Positions 5,154-9,001 of a DNA stretch of 9,001 nucleotides are shown one piece after another (the first letter of the stretch is position 1; every line of letters starts with the position of its first letter). The stretch is taken from NCBI RefSeq assembly GCF_032075065.1, contig NZ_DAMAZC010000175.1, positions 1 to 9,001 on the forward strand, given 5' to 3'. Below the pieces are notes generated by a model. It had not been told where the DNA came from. It made no database searches and saw nothing but the letters and a program-made list of their open reading frames with translations. This DNA is from Atlantibacter sp032075065 (GTDB lineage: Bacteria; Pseudomonadota; Gammaproteobacteria; Enterobacterales; Enterobacteriaceae). Made by a program: the position numbers and the translations under genes.

Positions 5154-6809
5154 ATGCTGTTTTCCCGCCTGAAAAGACCGACCCTGAGTCGGATTGCGTT
5201 TATCAGCCTGTTTTCGGCCTATATCGCACTGTTTTTAAATTTCGCTTTTTACCATCAGGTACTGAGCGTGTTTCCGTTGACCTCACCGCGCAATATTCTG
5301 GTGTTCATCACCATGCCGCTGGTGATTTTTTGCGTCGTTAGCAGCAGCGCGATGCTGGCCTCGCTGGTGAAGCTGGACCGGCTGGTGATTGCGCTGTTTA
5401 TTCTGATCAGCGCCTCGGCGCAATATTTTATCCTGACCTACGGCATCGTCATGGACCGCTCGATGATCGTGAATATGCTCGACACCACCGCCTCCGAAAC
5501 CTTCGCCCTGCTTACGCCCCAGCTCGCGCTGACGCTGGTGTTTTCCGGCGTGCTGATGGCGATGCTGGCGTTCTGGGTGCGGGTAAAAGAGGCCGCGTCC
5601 TGGCGTCGGTTTGCCCATCGCGCCCTGAGCATGATCGGCTGCGCCGCCGTCGTCGTCCTAGTGGCGCTGCTGTTTTATAAAGATTACGCTTCGCTGTTTC
5701 GCAATAACAAAGAGCTGGTGAAAGTGATCAATCCGTCCAATACCGTAGCCGCCGGCTGGTCGTGGTACGTGCATAACCGGGAAGACAACCTGCCGCTGGT
5801 AAAAATCGGCGAGGATGCAACCCAAAACCCGCTGATGCGCCAGGGTAAAAGAAACCTGACCATTTTAGTCCTCGGGGAAACCTCCCGGGCGGATAATTTC
5901 TCATTAGGCGGCTACGCGCGGCCAACCAATCCGCAGCTGGCGCAGCGCAACGTGGTCTACTTTCCGCATACTACTTCCTGCGGCACCGCCACTGCTGTCT
6001 CCGTGCCCTGCATGTTTTCCAATATGCCCCGCGCCCATTACGACGAGGCGCTGGCCCACCATCAGGAAGGCATGCTGGATATTATCCAGCGCGCCGGTAT
6101 TCAGGTGTTGTGGAATGAAAACGACGGCGGCTGCAAAGGCGCATGCGATCGCGTTCCCCATCAGGATATGACTAAACTGAACCTGCCTGGTCAGTGTATT
6201 GACGGCGAATGTTACGACGAGGTGCTGTTCCACGGGCTGGATGAGTATATCGACAAGCTGACCGGCGACGGCGTGATAGTTCTGCATACCATCGGCAGCC
6301 ACGGGCCAACCTACTTTAACCGCTATCCGCCGCAGTTCCGTAAATTTACCCCGACCTGCGACACGAACCAGATACAGACCTGTACGGCGGAACAGTTAAC
6401 CAATACCTACGACAACACGCTGTTATACGTAGATTATGTGGTGTCGAAAGCGATAGATACGCTGAAAGCGCACCAGGATAAATTTACTACCAGCCTGGTT
6501 TATCTCTCCGATCACGGCGAGTCGCTGGGCGAAGACGGCGTTTATTTACACGGGCTGCCTTACCGCATCGCACCGGCAACCCAAAAACATGTGCCGATGC
6601 TGGTATGGTTATCCGACGATTATCAAAAACGCTATTCTGTGGATCGGGATTGCCTGAATAAACGCGCCGCACAGGACGCCTCACAGGATAATTTATTTTC
6701 GACCATGCTGGGGCTGACGGGCACCCAAACCAAAGAGTATATTCCGTCCGACGATCTGGTGGCGACGTGCAGGGGGCAACGCGATGAAAATATTAGCCGT
6801 AGAAGATGA
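5154..6809 (+). CDS. eptA: Lipid A phosphoethanolamine transferase EptA (PmrC)
   Basis: A 551-residue inner-membrane enzyme that moves phosphoethanolamine from phosphatidylethanolamine to lipid A phosphates on the periplasmic face. This lowers the negative charge that polymyxins and cationic peptides bind. Five N-terminal membrane helices (about residues 13-35, 45-70, 77-98, 122-142, 157-175) precede a zinc-dependent alkaline-phosphatase-fold domain. Conserved catalytic and zinc residues: Glu242 in GETSR, the nucleophile Thr (most likely Thr280) in CGTATAVSVPCMFS, Asp453-His454 in SDHGES, plus His383 and His466. The periplasmic cysteines of the disulfides are present. E. coli EptA (547 residues) is similar throughout. 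I chose the ATG at 5154 because the E. coli protein starts there; an in-frame ATG at 5136 would add six residues, and neither has a strong ribosome-binding site. The C-terminus runs 26 bp into pmrA. Confidence 0.96.
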   Translation: MLFSRLKRPTLSRIAFISLFSAYIALFLNFAFYHQVLSVFPLTSPRNILVFITMPLVIFCVVSSSAMLASLVKLDRLVIALFILISASAQYFILTYGIVMDRSMIVNMLDTTASETFALLTPQLALTLVFSGVLMAMLAFWVRVKEAASWRRFAHRALSMIGCAAVVVLVALLFYKDYASLFRNNKELVKVINPSNTVAAGWSWYVHNREDNLPLVKIGEDATQNPLMRQGKRNLTILVLGETSRADNFSLGGYARPTNPQLAQRNVVYFPHTTSCGTATAVSVPCMFSNMPRAHYDEALAHHQEGMLDIIQRAGIQVLWNENDGGCKGACDRVPHQDMTKLNLPGQCIDGECYDEVLFHGLDEYIDKLTGDGVIVLHTIGSHGPTYFNRYPPQFRKFTPTCDTNQIQTCTAEQLTNTYDNTLLYVDYVVSKAIDTLKAHQDKFTTSLVYLSDHGESLGEDGVYLHGLPYRIAPATQKHVPMLVWLSDDYQKRYSVDRDCLNKRAAQDASQDNLFSTMLGLTGTQTKEYIPSDDLVATCRGQRDENISRRR

Positions 6810-7464
6810 TGCGCTGCTGCTACAGGGGCTGATGATGGCGCTTCAGGGCGAAGGCTACGCGTGCGACGGCGTTTCCACTGCCCGGGCGGCGGAGGCCAGT
6901 CTGCTGGCCGGGCAATACAGCCTGCTGATCCTCGATCTTGGCCTGCCCGACGAGGACGGCCTGCACGTGCTGTTGCGCCTGCGTCGCCAGAAAATGATGC
7001 TGCCGGTGTTAATTTTGACGGCGCGCGATTCGGTGAACGAGCGTATCGCCGGGCTGGATGCCGGTGCTGATGACTACCTGATTAAGCCCTTCGCGCTGGA
7101 TGAACTGCTGGCGCGCATTCGCGCCCTGATCCGCCGCCACGCCAATCAGGCGGACAATACCGTCACGGTTGGTAATTTGACGCTGGATATGACCCACCGT
7201 CAGGCCAGCCTGGAAGGTGTACAACTGGACCTGACGCCGAAAGAGTACGCCATTCTGTGTCGTTTGATGTTAAAAGCGGGCCATCCGGTACACCGGGAAA
7301 TCCTCTATAACGACATTTATAACTGGGACAATGAACCCTCCACCAACACCCTTGAAGTGCATATCCACAATCTGCGCGACAAAATCGGCAAAGCGGCGAT
7401 CCGCACCGTGCGCGGCTTTGGTTATGCGCTCATCAAGCCAGGCGAGGAAAGCGAATCACTATGA
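6784..7464 (+). CDS. pmrA: Response regulator PmrA (BasR), OmpR family
   Basis: A 226-residue DNA-binding response regulator. The receiver domain (about 1-115) has the acidic pair Asp8-Asp9, phospho-acceptor Asp51 in LILDLGLPDEDG, switch threonine Thr79 and Lys101 in KPF. The winged-helix domain (about 125-220) has the LTPKEYAIL, NTLEVHIHNLRDKIG and IRTVRGFGY blocks of the OmpR/PhoB family. NDIYNWDNEPSTNTLEVH identifies the PmrA/BasR branch. Phosphorylated by PmrB, it activates lipid A modification genes, including eptA upstream and thereby its own operon. AGGGGG at 6771-6776 precedes the ATG. The start lies inside the end of eptA and the stop overlaps pmrB by four bases, so the three genes form one operon. 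Confidence 0.96.
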   Translation: MKILAVEDDALLLQGLMMALQGEGYACDGVSTARAAEASLLAGQYSLLILDLGLPDEDGLHVLLRLRRQKMMLPVLILTARDSVNERIAGLDAGADDYLIKPFALDELLARIRALIRRHANQADNTVTVGNLTLDMTHRQASLEGVQLDLTPKEYAILCRLMLKAGHPVHREILYNDIYNWDNEPSTNTLEVHIHNLRDKIGKAAIRTVRGFGYALIKPGEESESL

Positions 7465-8534
7465 GGGAATTGATGACCCGGCTGGGTAGCCACCGCACGC
7501 TGCGATTTCGGCTGCTGCTGGCGATCGGCCTGATTCTGGTGGTGTGCCAGGCCATCAGCGTGGTGTGGCTATGGCACGAAAGTAAAGAGCAGATCTCCTT
7601 TCTGGTGGATGAGGCGCTGCATAACCGCAATAACCAGCAGCACATAGAAAAAGAGATTGTCGAAGCGGTGGCCAGCCTGGCGCTGCCCAGCCTGGTGATG
7701 ATTTCGCTGGCGCTGCTGCTCTGTTTTCAGGCGGTGAAATGGATCACCCGCCCGCTGCTGGAGCTTCAGCGCCATCTCGACAGCCGCAGTGAAGATAATC
7801 TTGAACCCATTGGCTACGTCAGTTCGGTACGGGAAATCGATGCGGTAACCCACGCCATCAATCATCTGGTGTCGCGGCTGACCGTCACCCTGGAGCGCGA
7901 GCGGCTGTTCACCGCCGATGTCGCCCATGAACTGCGTACCCCGCTGGCCGGGCTACGGCTGCATCTGGAGCTGATCGAAAAAGCGCATCACGTAGATGTA
8001 AAACCGCTATTACAGCGTCTCGACCAAATGACGCAAAGCGTATCCCAGCTGCTGCAACTGGCGCGGGTCGGTCAATCCTTCGCTTCCGGCGATTATCAAC
8101 AGGTGCCGCTACTGGCCGAAGTGATTGAACCGATGCGAGGAGAGTTCGAGGCTATGCTGCACACCCGCCAACAAAAGCTGCACGTTATCGCCCCTCAGGA
8201 TGTCACCGTGCGCGGCGACGCGACGCTGCTGCGCGCCATGCTGCGTAACCTGGTAGAAAACGCCCATCGCTACAGCCCGGAAAACACCAACGTGTTTATT
8301 CGCGTGGAAACTGCCCCGCATCCGCTACTGGTGGTGGAAGATGAAGGGCCGGGCATTGACGAAACTAAAAGCGGCGAGCTCAGCAAAGCCTTTGTACGTA
8401 TGGACCGCCGCTACGGCGGGATTGGCCTGGGGTTAAGCATCGTCACGCGCATCGTCCAGTTGCATCAGGCGCAGTTTATTCTTGATAACCGCAGCCCGGG
8501 GTCGGGTTGCCGGGCGCGGGTGCGGTTTTTGTGA
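7461..8534 (+). CDS. pmrB: Sensor histidine kinase PmrB (BasS)
   Basis: A 357-residue inner-membrane sensor kinase, partner of PmrA, which in relatives senses ferric iron, aluminium and mild acid. Layout: membrane helix 1 (about 17-38), short periplasmic loop (39-72), helix 2 (73-93), HAMP (about 94-146), dimerisation domain with His156 in ADVAHELRTPL, and ATPase domain (about 250-357) with LRNLVENAHRYSP (N box), DEGPGID (G1) and GGIGLGLSIV (G2). The loop has two ExxE motifs, Glu40/Glu43 and Glu65/Glu68, the type implicated in metal binding in Salmonella PmrB. It starts at ATGA, overlapping the pmrA stop; an in-frame ATG four codons later is possible but less coupled. It is slightly shorter at the C-terminus than E. 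coli BasS (363). No inactivating change is seen. Confidence 0.96.
   Translation: MRELMTRLGSHRTLRFRLLLAIGLILVVCQAISVVWLWHESKEQISFLVDEALHNRNNQQHIEKEIVEAVASLALPSLVMISLALLLCFQAVKWITRPLLELQRHLDSRSEDNLEPIGYVSSVREIDAVTHAINHLVSRLTVTLERERLFTADVAHELRTPLAGLRLHLELIEKAHHVDVKPLLQRLDQMTQSVSQLLQLARVGQSFASGDYQQVPLLAEVIEPMRGEFEAMLHTRQQKLHVIAPQDVTVRGDATLLRAMLRNLVENAHRYSPENTNVFIRVETAPHPLLVVEDEGPGIDETKSGELSKAFVRMDRRYGGIGLGLSIVTRIVQLHQAQFILDNRSPGSGCRARVRFL
8489..8530 (+). terminator. Possible terminator overlapping the end of pmrB
   Basis: CCGC-A-GCCCGG (8489-8499) pairs with CCGGGC-GCGG (8510-8519), ten pairs with one bulged A and a ten-base loop. Six bases later comes a run of five T (8526-8530), just before the pmrB stop codon at 8532-8534. 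The gap to the T-run is longer than usual and the stem is coding sequence, so this is a tentative end for the eptA-pmrAB transcript. Confidence 0.3.
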
Positions 8535-8659
8535 TAAAGGTGTGTCATATTCTTGCCAAAATGATTGAAATTGAACCAGTAATGGAGGCTGACTGAAAAT
8601 GGCGATGGTATTTATCCCTGCGCTTAGACGATGTCTGGAATGAATGGTTAATGTACAAG

Positions 8660-8705
8660 AAAAATAAAATTTTATAAAAATCATAACGCGCTCAGCACGC
8701 GCGTT
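8660..8705 (-). terminator. Orphan intrinsic terminator for minus-strand transcription
   Basis: AACGCGC (8685-8691) and GCGCGTT (8699-8705) form a perfect 7-bp stem with a seven-base loop. Read on the minus strand, the stem is followed after ATGA by TTTTT and a longer T-rich tract down to about 8660. No intact minus-strand gene lies between it and the IS at 8947, so its transcript source is missing from the window or decayed. Confidence 0.5.
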
Positions 8706-8825
8706 GAAATAGCTCACCTTTAGGCTTTGTAAATAACCACCAGGTCTGTAGATGCTTATTCTGGCTGACAGAATGTTATGCCGTTGTAGTTTACTTGATC
8801 ATTATTGATACTTTCAGGTGATATT

Positions 8826-8946
8826 ATGAAATATCTCCGATGATGTGGGGCTATTCTCTATTTCGGCATCGCTCTTTACTGTGCTTTATCTGAATGTTTG
8901 TATGCGCACAGTCAATATTTCCGATACATTAAAGGGATTAAACTAG
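8826..8946 (+). pseudogene. Interrupted start of an unidentified membrane protein gene
   Basis: The ATG at 8826 follows AGGTGA (8816-8821), a good ribosome-binding site. The frame reads MKYLR, then TGA at 8841-8843, then stays open to the IS boundary as CGAILYFGIALYCALS, ECLYAHSQYFRYIKGIKL. The first part after the stop is hydrophobic enough for a membrane helix. If the TGA was once TGG, this would be the N-terminus of a small or larger membrane protein, cut off at codon 40 by the IS5-type element. I do not recognise the family. Other plus-strand frames here are also open for short stretches (one from GTG 8845 to the TAG at 8944), so a chance reading frame is a serious alternative. Confidence 0.3.
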
Positions 8947-9001
8947 GGAAGGTGCGAACAAGTCCCTGATATGAGATCATGTTTGTCATCTGGAGCCATG
9001 G
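8947..9001 (+). mobile_element. Left end of an IS5-family insertion sequence (IS5/ISKpn26 type), cut by the window edge
   Basis: The last 55 bases start with the terminal inverted repeat GGAAGGTGCGAACAAGT and continue with the IS5 leader: a short spacer, then ATGAGATCATG and TTTGTCATCTGGAGCCAT. I recognise this as the transposase-start end of IS5. In IS5 the DDE transposase ATG lies a few bases beyond the window edge, so transposase transcription points rightwards, away from pmrB. The penultimate base (GG instead of AG after CCAT) differs from IS5 as I remember it, so a relative such as ISKpn26 is possible. The four bases before it, CTAG (8943-8946), fit the IS5 target YTAR and are probably one copy of the target duplication; the other copy is outside the window. 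Confidence 0.92.

Larger units (their letters stand above)
8535..8946. other. AT-rich region after pmrB without an intact gene
   Basis: These 412 bases are much richer in A and T than the rest of the window and hold no complete convincing gene. A frame opened by the GTG at 8531 (overlapping the pmrB stop as GTGA) runs to TAA at 8677, with one in-frame TGA at 8594. After that TGA it reads WRWYLSLRLDDVWNEWL, tryptophan-rich and possibly the remnant of a real C-terminus. A second broken frame begins at 8826. An inverted repeat at 8685-8705 looks like a terminator for minus-strand transcription. The composition and broken frames suggest decayed, perhaps acquired, DNA; this is inference. Confidence 0.5.

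Noticed and set aside
8599..8643. A 14-codon ORF starting MAMVFIP behind a GGAGG
   Set aside because: Too short, the spacing to GGAGG is long (ten bases), and there is no recognisable content.
8723..8736. GGCTTTGTAAATAA resembling the start of an IS903-type inverted repeat
   Set aside because: Only the first eight bases agree with the IS903 end, no target duplication or partner end is seen, and it can occur by chance in AT-rich DNA.

Overview
The window looks like chromosomal DNA from a member of the Enterobacteriaceae. Nearly every gene has a close, recognisable counterpart in E. coli (YnfM, YdgU, YdgD, MdtI, MdtJ, EptA, BasR/PmrA, BasS/PmrB). The extra genes (an M32 carboxypeptidase, an ASCH protein, a NUDT15-like Nudix hydrolase) and the degree of divergence argue against E. 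coli itself. I cannot name the genus. Most of the window is GC-rich; the stretches around 4055-4195 and 8535-8946 are clearly AT-rich.

Left part (1-3780). This follows the E. coli ynfM - asr - ydgU - ydgD - mdtI - mdtJ order, with changes. The 3' end of ynfM is followed by an M32 zinc carboxypeptidase, whose ribosome-binding site lies in a predicted long hairpin. Next comes an RstA-box-like site and promoter in front of the 25-codon gene ydgU; asr, expected here, is missing. The secreted serine protease gene ydgD follows. Converging on it from the minus strand is mdtJI, the spermidine exporter pair. mdtJI has a roughly 300-nt leader containing a 31-codon upstream ORF that matches the mdtU regulatory ORF of E. 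coli in position and size.

Middle part (4196-5004). An ASCH-domain gene and a NUDT15-like Nudix gene converge, and their stop codons interlock in one TTAA.

Right part (5082-8534). Divergent from the Nudix gene is eptA-pmrA-pmrB, the lipid A phosphoethanolamine transferase with its response regulator and sensor kinase. The three genes overlap one another. The promoter carries PmrA half-sites that include a perfect tandem 9-bp duplication. PmrB senses metal or cationic peptides, phosphorylates PmrA, and PmrA activates eptA and therefore its own operon. The outcome is a less negative outer membrane. Spermidine export, acid-inducible ydgU and lipid A modification give the region a cation and acid stress theme, but that grouping is my inference.

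Right edge (8535-9001). The AT-rich tail after pmrB has no intact gene. It holds an orphan minus-strand terminator and two short reading frames broken by in-frame TGA codons. It ends in the first 55 bases of an IS5-family insertion sequence inserted at a CTAG target. No tRNA, rRNA, CRISPR array or clear novel defence system was seen.
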